A stretch of DNA of 64,000 bases from Fibrobacter sp. UWB13 (GTDB lineage: Bacteria > Fibrobacterota > Fibrobacteria > Fibrobacterales > Fibrobacteraceae). Within the stretch, counting starts at the first letter, position 1. Every line of letters begins with the position of its first letter. Shown here piece by piece: positions 44,287 to 52,141 of the stretch. The position numbers and the translations under genes are program-made. The notes beneath the pieces are model-generated. The model worked only from the letters and a program-made list of their open reading frames with translations. It was not told the origin of the DNA and made no database searches. Where the stretch lies: assembly GCF_900177805.1 (NCBI RefSeq), contig NZ_FXAX01000002.1, positions 558,001 through 622,000 on the forward strand, written 5' to 3'.

Positions 44287-45249
44287 ATGTTCTGTAATAA
44301 CTGCCACCAGGACCTGAAGGATTTTGGAGAATTGATCGACAAAATCCAAAATTGCCCTCTTTGCGGAGGACCGTTAATCAAGACCCCGCCTAAAGTGGCA
44401 CAAAAAGGCATATCCGAACTGCTCAACATTTTGGTCAATAATGCAGGTGAAAAAATCTACCTGTACGATGACCTTTTAAAAAGCGAACTGGAGAAAATCG
44501 ACTCTCCAGAATTTGAAAATGCCCGTGACAAATTGCTCCTACTTACAATCAAGCATATCCCTTCAAGCATGTACAAAGTCAAGGATTTCTCCATTGGCGA
44601 AAAGCAGGAAGTTCTAGAAACCTGTTCCACCCGACTGATGCAGGATTTGGGATTGCAATTTGAACCGAGTGCGGAAATGCTAAATATTTTGCAGGAACGC
44701 ATTTGGCAAAAGAAGTTACCGCTTTCCCAAAATTCTGGCGAAGGCATTTTCAAGGATCCTCGCGATGGGCGTGTCTACAAGACCGTAAAAATTGGTGATC
44801 AGGTCTGGATGAAGGAAGAACTGAAATATAAGTGTCCATTCCAAAACGAAGACGGCTTGATGTACTCTAAAAAATCACTCCGGTACCTAAACGTGCCCGG
44901 TTGGCGCCTCCCAACAAAAGACGATGTCACAAAGTTGATGGCAATGGCAAAACAAACAGGTTACGGAGACACGTCAAGCACCTTGATGTCACTTAAAGGC
45001 TGGGAAAAATTCAGTGTAACCCCTATAGATAAATTCGGATTTGGAGCGCAACCCTTCAAAGGATGTAATTACGTCCGTTATTGGCTAAAAGACGGCAACG
45101 TTTTCCAGATTTCGATAGGCAGTCTCGGAATAGCAACTGCATTTGAGGCTTATGTGCGCCTGATCAAGGACAACAATGTTGAAGAAACATCAAAGTCCAA
45201 AACAGTAAAGAAACCAGCCGCAAAAAAAGCCGCTGCCTGCAAAAGATAA
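44287..45249 (+). CDS. Zinc-ribbon protein with C-terminal FISUMP domain (copy 1)
   Basis: 320 residues. CNNC (3-6) and CPLC (23-26) form a zinc ribbon. A helical middle (about 35-145) is followed by the Fibrobacter succinogenes major paralogous domain (DPRDGRVYKTVKIGDQVWMKEEL from about 155; GWRLPTKDD; YVRLIKD near the end). FISUMP domains usually sit on secreted or lipoproteins; here there is no signal peptide. A basic tail (KKPAAKKAAACKR) ends it. A tandem paralogue follows 33 bp later with a nearly identical upstream stretch (TGGAGCTTTAAATG). Confidence 0.82.
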   Translation: MFCNNCHQDLKDFGELIDKIQNCPLCGGPLIKTPPKVAQKGISELLNILVNNAGEKIYLYDDLLKSELEKIDSPEFENARDKLLLLTIKHIPSSMYKVKDFSIGEKQEVLETCSTRLMQDLGLQFEPSAEMLNILQERIWQKKLPLSQNSGEGIFKDPRDGRVYKTVKIGDQVWMKEELKYKCPFQNEDGLMYSKKSLRYLNVPGWRLPTKDDVTKLMAMAKQTGYGDTSSTLMSLKGWEKFSVTPIDKFGFGAQPFKGCNYVRYWLKDGNVFQISIGSLGIATAFEAYVRLIKDNNVEETSKSKTVKKPAAKKAAACKR

Positions 45250-45282
45250 CCTTTAAATCACAATTTGAAATTGGAGCTTTAA

Positions 45283-46251
45283 ATGTTCTGTAACAACTGC
45301 CATCAAGACCTTCAACAATTCGGCGCCTTGATTGAAAAATTTCAAAATTGCCCGCTATGCGGTGGGCTACTCATCAAGACCCCACCTAAAGCGGAACAAA
45401 AAGGCATCTCCGAACTGCTTGACATTTTGGTCAATAATGCAGGCGAAAAAATCTACCTTTACGACGATCTTTTAAAAAGCGAACTGGAAAAAATCAATTC
45501 TCCGGAATTCGAAAATGCCAGAGACAGGCTGTCGTTGCTTGTGACAAAGCACATTGCCTCGAGCATGTACAAAGTCAAGGATTTTTCCGATAACGAAAAA
45601 CAGGAAGCTCTTGAAGCTTGCTCCAAGCGACTCTTTTTAGATTTAGGTTTGCGGTTCAGCGTAACCGCAAATATGCTGAATCTATTGCAAGAACGCATTT
45701 GGCAAAAAAAATTTTCGCTCTCCCCGAATTTCTCAAACGGCATTTTCAAAGACCCTCGCGATGGTCAAACCTACAAAACCGTAAAAATCGGTGACCAAGT
45801 CTGGATGAAGGAAGAACTGAAATACAAATGCCTAGGATTTGATCCTCAAACCAACTCCTACTCTTTGGAAGCTCTCAGATACGTTGCAGTAAAAGGCTGG
45901 AGACTTCCAACAAGAGAAGATTTTGTAAAACTAATCGAATATGCAGGAAAATCTGGTTATGGAGACCCTTCAAGCGTTCTGATGTCACAAAATGCAGGGT
46001 GGGAAAAATTCAACGTCACACCAACAGACAATCTCGGTTTCGATGCAAAACCCTATAAAGACAAAGACTATGTCACTTTTTGGAATGAAAAGGATTCTCA
46101 ATCAAGTTCATGGTCAGCAAGTTCATGGGCGTTTTCAAGCTCTAAATCATCTGACAATTGCTTTTGCTGTATTATAACATTGGGAAAAGCTATATCAGGT
46201 AGCTCCAGTTACAACGGCAATTTTAACTACGTCCGTCTTATCAAGGAGTAA
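45283..46251 (+). CDS. Zinc-ribbon protein with C-terminal FISUMP domain (copy 2)
   Basis: 322 residues, a tandem duplicate of the gene before it: CNNC (3-6), CPLC (23-26), matching helical middle (NILVNNAGEKIYLYDDLL-like), then FISUMP (DPRDGQTYKTVKIGDQVWM; GWRLPTREDF). It differs in the C-terminal loop, where a Ser/Trp-rich stretch (SSSWSASSWAFSSSKSS) replaces the basic tail. No signal peptide, so cytoplasmic. The two copies keep the N-terminal half far better than the FISUMP surface loops. Confidence 0.82.
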   Translation: MFCNNCHQDLQQFGALIEKFQNCPLCGGLLIKTPPKAEQKGISELLDILVNNAGEKIYLYDDLLKSELEKINSPEFENARDRLSLLVTKHIASSMYKVKDFSDNEKQEALEACSKRLFLDLGLRFSVTANMLNLLQERIWQKKFSLSPNFSNGIFKDPRDGQTYKTVKIGDQVWMKEELKYKCLGFDPQTNSYSLEALRYVAVKGWRLPTREDFVKLIEYAGKSGYGDPSSVLMSQNAGWEKFNVTPTDNLGFDAKPYKDKDYVTFWNEKDSQSSSWSASSWAFSSSKSSDNCFCCIITLGKAISGSSSYNGNFNYVRLIKE

Positions 46252-46254
46252 AAA

Positions 46255-46455
46255 ATGATTGTCGATTTAAAAGATCTCGAAGACGAAATCAAGATGGTCA
46301 AGGGTCTCGCCAAAGATGCAGGCTCCGATGGTCGCGCTATGCTCCGCAGTGTCAAACAGGCAGAATCGCTACTCAATAAAGCCAAGCTCGCCGAAGCCAA
46401 AGGCGATTTCAAAAAAGAAGACGAACTGATCGAACAGATTCGTTCCCTTCTCTAA
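46255..46455 (+). CDS. Small two-helix protein
   Basis: 66 residues, highly charged and helical (DLKDLEDEIKMVKGLAKDAGSDGRAML, then a second amphipathic helix). AAGGAG ribosome binding site at good spacing; 3 bp after the FISUMP gene. No family recognised. Its size and charge suit a small partner of the neighbouring membrane proteins. Confidence 0.75.
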   Translation: MIVDLKDLEDEIKMVKGLAKDAGSDGRAMLRSVKQAESLLNKAKLAEAKGDFKKEDELIEQIRSLL

Positions 46456-46462
46456 GCTAGTC

Positions 46463-47959
46463 ATGTCGATTAACGATAAACTGTCGAATGCTGCTGCAAA
46501 ACGCTCCCTGCAAGAACTCGTCTCCCGTTATGGGGAGGCGGCTTCTCTTGACTTATCCGCATACGATGGCAAATCAAGCTTGACAGAACAAGCCACAAGA
46601 AGTCTAAAAAGTATCGCAGAAAGTAGGCTCGGCAAAACCGCAGAAGAAGCAAGCCGCAATATACACCAACAAGCGGGCTTCTCAGCAGAAGTCATCGAAA
46701 CAACCACAATCAATAAACAGCGAATCATCGATGGCAAAAACACGCGCAGTTTCCGTTACGACGATCTTGGCAATACAAACGACCAGCTCATCGATGTTGT
46801 CGATGCTGAACAAATGTCAGATGGCACCTGGAAAGAAATTTCCGGGACAGGCTATCAGATGAAATTTCTCGGGAAAAACGGCAGCGAAACTTTTGATAAG
46901 CTATGCAATTCAAAACACGACAAGTATTACGAAAGCGGTACGCCTGTTAAAATACCCAAGGATTTTTACGCTGATTTCTGCACTCAGGCAGACGCCAAAA
47001 TAGATCAAGTCAAGCAGCAAATCAAAACACTAAAAGCAAACGGCGGCGATCCTTCTGTTATCGCCAAAAAACAAGAGCGCCTCAAAAAATACGAATCCAT
47101 CCGCAAAAACACATACAGCAGCGAAACAACTAGCAACGACGCTTTTCTCGCCCGCACAAGTCCAAAGCTCTATACCGCCAAAGCCGTACTTTCCACCGCA
47201 AACCAAGCCGGTCTGGAAGGTGCCAAATACGGGGCTGCTTACGGCGGAGGCATTGCTATCGCCTGCAATATAGGTGCTGTCTTAAAAGGCAAACCCATCG
47301 ACGAAGCGATAAAGGATGTCGCTATACAATCGGCAAAATCTGCCGCACGTTCTTATGCTGTCGCTAGCGGAGCCACTGTCATTGATGCGGGTTTAAAACA
47401 TTACAAAAACGAATTACCCAAGCTCCTGAAAAACGCCAAAGCACCCACAGAAATTGCAGGGTTCGTCATGGATTCTGCAGCGGCATTCTATAACTACTAC
47501 AATGGCAGCATTTCCGGTGTCGATTGCATGAAGCAAATTGCCTGTAATGCATCGCAAGTATTAATAAACTTGACGCCTATAGGTCAAGCCGTCTTTATAG
47601 CACGAACCGTCTACACACTCGTCTCGATAAGTGTCTCTGTAATCAAAGAAGCCATAAACGCCCCACGAATTGCAAGAGAACGCCGCATCCAAATCGAACA
47701 GGAATGTGCAGAACAAATTAAAGCGCTAAAACAGTTCCGCGAAGAATACGAACAACAAGCAAAGACCTGGCTCAAGAAAACAACAGACACATTTGTCACT
47801 GCGTTCAATACAATGGACACTGCACTGCAAATCGGCGATGTCGATGCTTACATTTCTGGCGCCAATCAAATTACCCACGCCATGGGTGCCAAAACACAAT
47901 TCGAAAACTGCGAACAGTTCAACCGTCTGATGAATTCAGATGAAGCCTTCGTCCTTTAA
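46463..47959 (+). CDS. Glycine-rich membrane-associated protein
   Basis: 498 residues. The N-terminal 240 residues are soluble; residues about 245-300 form a Gly/Ala-rich hydrophobic stretch (EGAKYGAAYGGGIAIACNIGAVL, then IQSAKSAARSYAVASGATVID), and about 365-400 another (IGQAVFIARTVYTLVSISVSV). The C-terminus is helical. Such glycine zippers are common in proteins that insert in membranes. No signal peptide. No toxin family is certain. The ribosome binding site is weak, 7 bp after the previous stop, so coupling is likely. Confidence 0.65.
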   Translation: MSINDKLSNAAAKRSLQELVSRYGEAASLDLSAYDGKSSLTEQATRSLKSIAESRLGKTAEEASRNIHQQAGFSAEVIETTTINKQRIIDGKNTRSFRYDDLGNTNDQLIDVVDAEQMSDGTWKEISGTGYQMKFLGKNGSETFDKLCNSKHDKYYESGTPVKIPKDFYADFCTQADAKIDQVKQQIKTLKANGGDPSVIAKKQERLKKYESIRKNTYSSETTSNDAFLARTSPKLYTAKAVLSTANQAGLEGAKYGAAYGGGIAIACNIGAVLKGKPIDEAIKDVAIQSAKSAARSYAVASGATVIDAGLKHYKNELPKLLKNAKAPTEIAGFVMDSAAAFYNYYNGSISGVDCMKQIACNASQVLINLTPIGQAVFIARTVYTLVSISVSVIKEAINAPRIARERRIQIEQECAEQIKALKQFREEYEQQAKTWLKKTTDTFVTAFNTMDTALQIGDVDAYISGANQITHAMGAKTQFENCEQFNRLMNSDEAFVL

Positions 47960-47974
47960 GAAGAGGAATCCAAT

Positions 47975-48985
47975 ATGCCAATACCTATACTTCTTGGAAT
48001 TGCAGCAGCAGGTGCAGGTCTTTTGGGCACCAAAAAAGCTCACGATGCCAGCAAGACAAATACACGTGCCTCTAGCCTGAACCGACGCGCTGAATACTAC
48101 ATCAACAAAGCAAAAACAGGCCTCGAAGCCAAGAGAAGCGAATGCCAAAAGTCGCTAGAAACCCTTGGTTCCACCAAGCTCAATGTTTTAAACAATGGCA
48201 TTTTACCGTTCGTTCATTCCTTCAAAAAAATCCACAATGTCGATTTGCGCAACAGCTCAGGTCTAGAAGAACTCTCCAAATTCCATATTACCAAGCAAGA
48301 ACTTGCCGAAATGGAAAAAATGGGAACCCTTGCCGAAGGCATCAAAAATGGAGCTATTGGCGGTGTTGCAGCCGGTGCGCTAGTAGCTATCGGTGCTTAT
48401 GGGGCCGCTACTACATTTGGAGTCGTCGCCGGTACTGGAACCGCGATTGGAACGCTTTCTGGAGTAGCTGCTACAAATGCAACATTGGCATTTCTCGGTG
48501 GAGGCTCCCTTGCCGCAGGTGGCTTTGGAATGGTCGGTGGAATGGCTGTCTTAGGTAGCGTAGCTATCGGTCCCGCCCTTGCCGTCATAGGGTTCGTCAT
48601 GAACGCCAAAGCACAAGAGAACCTAGAAAAAGCAAGAGCAAACATCGCTGAAGCCGAAAAAGTTATCGAGCAATGCGACACTGCCTCAACATTATGCGAC
48701 GCCATCAAGGATAGGTGTGAACTATTCAATAGCGCTCTGAACAAACTCATGAAACAACTCGATGGAGCTGTGCGCACTGTAAATGACATCGTCAAACGCT
48801 ATACAGAAAAATATGGCAGCGCAGACTTCAACAACTTCTGCGATGCAGAAAAGAAGTCCATCACCGCCGCATGCTCCCTAGCCAAAACAGTCAAGAGCAT
48901 CCTGGACACACCAATTCTAATGGAAAACGGTGCTCTCACTAAGGAATCTGAAAAAATTCTTAAAAGTATTCCTCAAGAATCCTAG
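47975..48985 (+). CDS. Glycine-zipper membrane protein
   Basis: 336 residues. A hydrophobic N-terminus (PIPILLGIAAAGAGLLGTKKA), a helical region, then a long Gly/Ala-rich hydrophobic block at about 128-210 (GAIGGVAAGALVAIGAYGAATTFGVVAGTGTAIG and onward) able to form a membrane hairpin, and helical C-terminus. It is the last gene of the long operon; a terminator follows. AGAGGA ribosome binding site. It resembles the preceding protein in style and may act with it at the membrane. Confidence 0.68.
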   Translation: MPIPILLGIAAAGAGLLGTKKAHDASKTNTRASSLNRRAEYYINKAKTGLEAKRSECQKSLETLGSTKLNVLNNGILPFVHSFKKIHNVDLRNSSGLEELSKFHITKQELAEMEKMGTLAEGIKNGAIGGVAAGALVAIGAYGAATTFGVVAGTGTAIGTLSGVAATNATLAFLGGGSLAAGGFGMVGGMAVLGSVAIGPALAVIGFVMNAKAQENLEKARANIAEAEKVIEQCDTASTLCDAIKDRCELFNSALNKLMKQLDGAVRTVNDIVKRYTEKYGSADFNNFCDAEKKSITAACSLAKTVKSILDTPILMENGALTKESEKILKSIPQES

Positions 48986-49018
48986 AGATTAATCTTAACA
49001 GCAAAACCATATTCATCA

Positions 49019-49043
49019 CTCTTCCCCTGTGGAGGAGTTTTTT
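49019..49043 (+). terminator. Rho-independent terminator of the long cluster operon
   Basis: CTCTTCC (49019-49025) pairs with GGAGGAG (49031-49037), including a U-G pair that holds only in plus-strand RNA, then six T. It stands 34 bp after the last stop codon. Confidence 0.82.
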
Positions 49044-49046
49044 ACT

Positions 49047-49997
49047 TTACCCACAATACACCTTCCCTGCTTTTTCAAACTCTTCCTTGAACCAGAGACG
49101 CAGTTCTCGCGGTTCAAGGATTTCTGCTTCAGCAAGGAACTGCGGGAAATAGATTTTTGCGAGTTTCTCGGAGCATTCGAAAGTGTAATCACCAGCACCA
49201 CGGACTTCTGCACAATCCATTTTCGCGGGTGTCTTGTCGCACGCATTATCCATCGCAATAACTTTAGGGCGATTTGTGACGAGCTTGTTGTAGCGTTCGG
49301 CACCTTTCTCCGTAAAACGCACTTTGACATTTTGTCCGTAACAGAGGAACGGGTCAAAATGCTCGCGGTAAAGGTCTGCCTGATGCGAGAGATCAAAATT
49401 TTCGCAATGATACGCACTGCTTTCTAAGTCGGCAGCGACTCCCCTGATGTGGCAAAGTCGAAGCGAATAGAAACGATTTGGTATAGGCTTATTAGTATCA
49501 CCACCGCATACAACAACATACGCGCGGACTTGCGATGGCGAAAATGCCAAAAAGCAGGGCGAAACGTTTTTCACTTCCCCACGATAATTCAGCGTCACAT
49601 TGACGCGCTTTTCAATGGCATTTAATAGTTTATTCAAATCATCATGAAAGATAAAACACTCGCGTTTCCCTCGCGGGAGATTGACATAACTTTCAAAATA
49701 GTATCGGCAAAGAGCCGCCACCTTGACATTACGGGCAGTCCCCAAATTATTCGCATAATTTGCAAAACTTTCGCCAGTCTTGGAAAGCGAAAACTGGAGC
49801 GGCGGAATATTTTTGTACAAAATATCATCTATCGCTAGCTGGGTGGCATCCGGCACGGGGAATTCCGCATAGCGTGCAAGAATGCGATTACACAAGTCGC
49901 CAATTCCCTTGAGCCCATAATCTTCGACATCGAGCTCCATCTGGCTACGCAACAAATGCGACGAAGCCACCTTAATTTTTTGAGAAACGCTAATCAT
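49047..49997 (-). CDS. WYL-domain transcriptional regulator
   Basis: 316 residues. The centre (about 125-210) is a WYL domain: LNYRGEVKNVSPCFLAFSPSQVRAYVVVCGG, FYSLRLCHIRGV. The C-terminal part (FDPFLCYGQNVKVRFTEKGAERYNKL ... FLAEAEILEPRELRLWFKEEF) is the usual WYL C-terminal extension. The N-terminus (about 1-45) looks like a short strand-helix-helix segment rather than a clear winged helix. WYL regulators such as CapW and BrxR control defence loci. It is the only regulator of the block and faces operator 3. Confidence 0.82.
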   Translation of the reverse strand: MISVSQKIKVASSHLLRSQMELDVEDYGLKGIGDLCNRILARYAEFPVPDATQLAIDDILYKNIPPLQFSLSKTGESFANYANNLGTARNVKVAALCRYYFESYVNLPRGKRECFIFHDDLNKLLNAIEKRVNVTLNYRGEVKNVSPCFLAFSPSQVRAYVVVCGGDTNKPIPNRFYSLRLCHIRGVAADLESSAYHCENFDLSHQADLYREHFDPFLCYGQNVKVRFTEKGAERYNKLVTNRPKVIAMDNACDKTPAKMDCAEVRGAGDYTFECSEKLAKIYFPQFLAEAEILEPRELRLWFKEEFEKAGKVYCG

Positions 49998-50230
49998 ACC
50001 TTAAAGATAATTTTAATAGCGTTACTTTTGTACGTTCACGTTCAAAATTTAAAAGTTCCATTTTTTTTGGCTTGCACCAAAGATTTTGCGCATTTTCAAC
50101 CAATTTCCGCAATATTGCACTTTCCAAAAGTTCCAACTTTCAGAACGCAAAAATATTGCCTATTTGAGCACATAGAAAAATCAGTTAAATTAATGGCAAA
50201 AGAGATAAAAACATCAAAATGGAGACCACT
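49998..50230. promoter_or_regulatory. Divergent promoter region of the WYL gene and the small helical gene
   Basis: AT-rich 233-bp gap containing operator 3 (50130-50146) and several GTTC half-sites (about 50034-50054). No clear -35/-10 pair in either direction. Confidence 0.4.
50130..50146. promoter_or_regulatory. Candidate operator 3 (GTTCCA-N5-CAGAAC, imperfect)
   Basis: Same 17-bp layout and outer GTTC/GAAC half-sites as operators 1 and 2, with a mismatch in the inner bases of the second half. It stands between the divergent WYL gene and the small gene at 50231. Confidence 0.5.
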
Positions 50231-50416
50231 ATGGCTACCACAACAAAAACCAACGACACCGAACTCGATATCGCCTTGAACGAACTCGAAACAGAAATAA
50301 AAGAACTAGAAGCAGCTGCTGAAGATATCGAAAAGACGGCTCAAGAAATTGACAAATACATGAACATGCTTGATGATCTTTTGGAATCTATCCCAGAAGA
50401 ACAAAGTAACAACTAA
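50231..50416 (+). CDS. Small acidic coiled-coil protein
   Basis: 61 residues from the ATG at 50231, which has GGAG at correct spacing (an in-frame ATG at 50219 precedes that site and is less likely). The protein is almost wholly a Glu-rich helix with heptad pattern (LETEIKELEAAAEDIEKTAQEI). No family recognised. It carries operator 3 upstream and faces the WYL regulator, so it may belong to the same regulon. Confidence 0.7.
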   Translation: MATTTKTNDTELDIALNELETEIKELEAAAEDIEKTAQEIDKYMNMLDDLLESIPEEQSNN

Positions 50417-50446
50417 GTTCTACTTTTTTTCTTCTTCCGGCCGTGA

Positions 50447-50481
50447 GCGACAAGTGCTTCATATTAATGAAGCATGGTCGC
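50447..50481. repeat. Long imperfect hairpin after the small acidic gene
   Basis: TGCTTCAT (50455-50462) pairs with ATGAAGCA (50467-50474) inside GCGAC/GTCGC (50447-50451 with 50477-50481). No T-run on either side, so not a classical terminator. It may be a divergent relative of the double-hairpin repeat. Confidence 0.45.
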
Positions 50482-50505
50482 GAGAGTGAGTGCCTCTTAC
50501 ACTTT

Positions 50506-51450
50506 CTATTTACTTTGGGCGCGAACGGCTTCAGGATCAGGTTTCGTATCTTCGAGCAGTCGATCAGCCCATTCGTCCCAGAACTTGCAGCGTTCGCCTT
50601 CGAGCTTCATCTTCGCAAACTTCACCGGTTCCGTTTCAACGGCAAGCGTTACCACGGATTCCTTGTATGCCTGCGGGAGCCCTGCGACATGTGCCATGCG
50701 CTTCTTGAGTTCCGCGACAGTCGCATCAAGAATATCGACTTCAAAACGGCGCTCAATGTAACGACGTGTAATAAACCCAAGCGACATGAAGTAATCGCCT
50801 TGATTGCCTTCGGCAAGGTAATTCTTGTTGCGCAAATTCTTGAGAGCAAGCACAGCCTCTTCGTACGGCGGGAGCTGCGGAGCTTCACCGCGCTTTGCAA
50901 ATTTCTTGTGCAAGAACCAGCCAAGGAATACGAGCAATGCAACGCCAAGCACAGCGAGCATTACATAAAGCCACTGCGGGAGTCTCGGGTCGCTCAGCGG
51001 ATTTTCCACTTCGAGGATATCTGCTTCTTCGCCAGTCGTACGGTTAGAAACCTTGACCGCGACCGGGTCCGTATGCGTCTTGACCGTATCGGTCCCGACA
51101 ACAGCATTCACTTCTTGCGGAGCAATCAAAAAGTCACCGCTCACAAATGTATTGAGCGTTGCAAGCCATGTGAACTTCGCCGTGCCTTTGGGCATGCCTT
51201 CGGTAATTTTTTCATTCTTCATTTCCTTGACTTCAAAGCTGCCAAGGTTACCGACAAAGCTCGGTAAATCGACAATCGCATTTTCAGGCGCCGTGACCTG
51301 GATTTCGTAATTGAACTTATCGCCGATAAAGACCTGTGCGTTATCGACATTCGCCTTGACCGTCAAGTCAAAAGCATTAGCAGAAACAACTAAAAGTAAC
51401 GCAAGCGAAAAAAGGAATTTGAAACTTTTCAATGAAGTAAAACGAGACAT
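50506..51450 (-). CDS. BatD-like membrane protein
   Basis: 314 residues from the ATG at 51450 (GAGG at good spacing; a TTG at 51462 lies upstream). Signal peptide (about 1-27, ending SANA), a periplasmic beta-rich region with FIGDKFNYEIQVTAPENAIVDLP, one membrane segment (about 160-182), then a cytoplasmic helical tail. The order matches BatD/DUF4381-type proteins of the Bat (aerotolerance) group, although the batA/batB vWA partners are not in the window. Function of the family is poorly understood. Confidence 0.68.
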   Translation of the reverse strand: MSRFTSLKSFKFLFSLALLLVVSANAFDLTVKANVDNAQVFIGDKFNYEIQVTAPENAIVDLPSFVGNLGSFEVKEMKNEKITEGMPKGTAKFTWLATLNTFVSGDFLIAPQEVNAVVGTDTVKTHTDPVAVKVSNRTTGEEADILEVENPLSDPRLPQWLYVMLAVLGVALLVFLGWFLHKKFAKRGEAPQLPPYEEAVLALKNLRNKNYLAEGNQGDYFMSLGFITRRYIERRFEVDILDATVAELKKRMAHVAGLPQAYKESVVTLAVETEPVKFAKMKLEGERCKFWDEWADRLLEDTKPDPEAVRAQSK

Positions 51451-51523
51451 CTTAAACCTCAAAAGGGAATATACAAAAAATTCAAATCGTAAACAAACCG
51501 CACACCGCTCTAGATTGCGGCAC

Positions 51524-51556
51524 TCCTTCCTACCGCCTACTTTCTACTGCCTACTA
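51524..51556. repeat. Short-unit repeat (CTACYGCCTACT-type)
   Basis: CCTACCGCCTACT and CTACTGCCTACT stand in tandem. The array runs into the next gene, so it encodes the last codons and stop of the M48-like protease (51544). Confidence 0.5.
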
Positions 51557-52110
51557 TTTATCACTTTCTTCAGCATTCTTTGGCTGCGCAATGCGACGGT
51601 CGGGTGTTCCCTGTAAATCGATGCAAAAAGCTTCGTGTACGGAATTTCGCATTCGGCAAGTTCCTGCATGGCAGCTTTTGCTTTCTGCTTACCCAATTCC
51701 TTAAACGCATACGCATCCGCTTCGAATTCCTGAGTCCAGCAATACCAATTGAAAAGATAACGGAACGGAATCGCTACTAAATGCAGCCACAAAATCGATT
51801 CAAAAAAGCTCACGTTCCAACGGGTGACCATTGCCGCCAAGAACCACACGGCAACCATCAAGAACGCCACCTTCATCAGATTACGCAAAATCGAATGGCG
51901 CAAAACGCGATGACCTTCTTCGTGCTTTTCCACGAACTGGCTTTTCTGCGGTTCCCTGCGGTTTTCCGGAAGCGGCACAATATCGTTTATTAGCGGAATC
52001 AATCGCAATACGGCAAAAACGCCACCACGCAACTGCGTCAACCTGCGTTCTCGAACTTCAATCGCAACACGCAACGCAATTTCAAGACAAAGTAAAATAT
52101 ATAACAACAT
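51544..52110 (-). CDS. Compact M48-type membrane metallopeptidase
   Basis: 188 residues from the ATG at 52110 (a TTG at 52134 would add 8 residues). Two or three hydrophobic segments, HEEGH near residue 63 as zinc-binding HExxH, and EFEADAYAFKEL (about residues 128-139) as the third ligand, in the M48/HtpX pattern. It lacks most of the usual loops and is much shorter than HtpX. The last three codons and stop lie in a short-unit repeat, suggesting that the C-terminus was altered by repeat change. The overlap with the neighbouring DUF4954 operon is none; it is separated by 31 bp. Confidence 0.7.
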   Translation of the reverse strand: MLLYILLCLEIALRVAIEVRERRLTQLRGGVFAVLRLIPLINDIVPLPENRREPQKSQFVEKHEEGHRVLRHSILRNLMKVAFLMVAVWFLAAMVTRWNVSFFESILWLHLVAIPFRYLFNWYCWTQEFEADAYAFKELGKQKAKAAMQELAECEIPYTKLFASIYREHPTVALRSQRMLKKVINSRQ

Positions 52111-52141
52111 AACAGAAATATTTGCGCAGTTCAATCAATGC

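Noticed and set aside
50447-50481. Terminator after the small acidic gene
   Set aside because: No T-run follows the hairpin on either strand.
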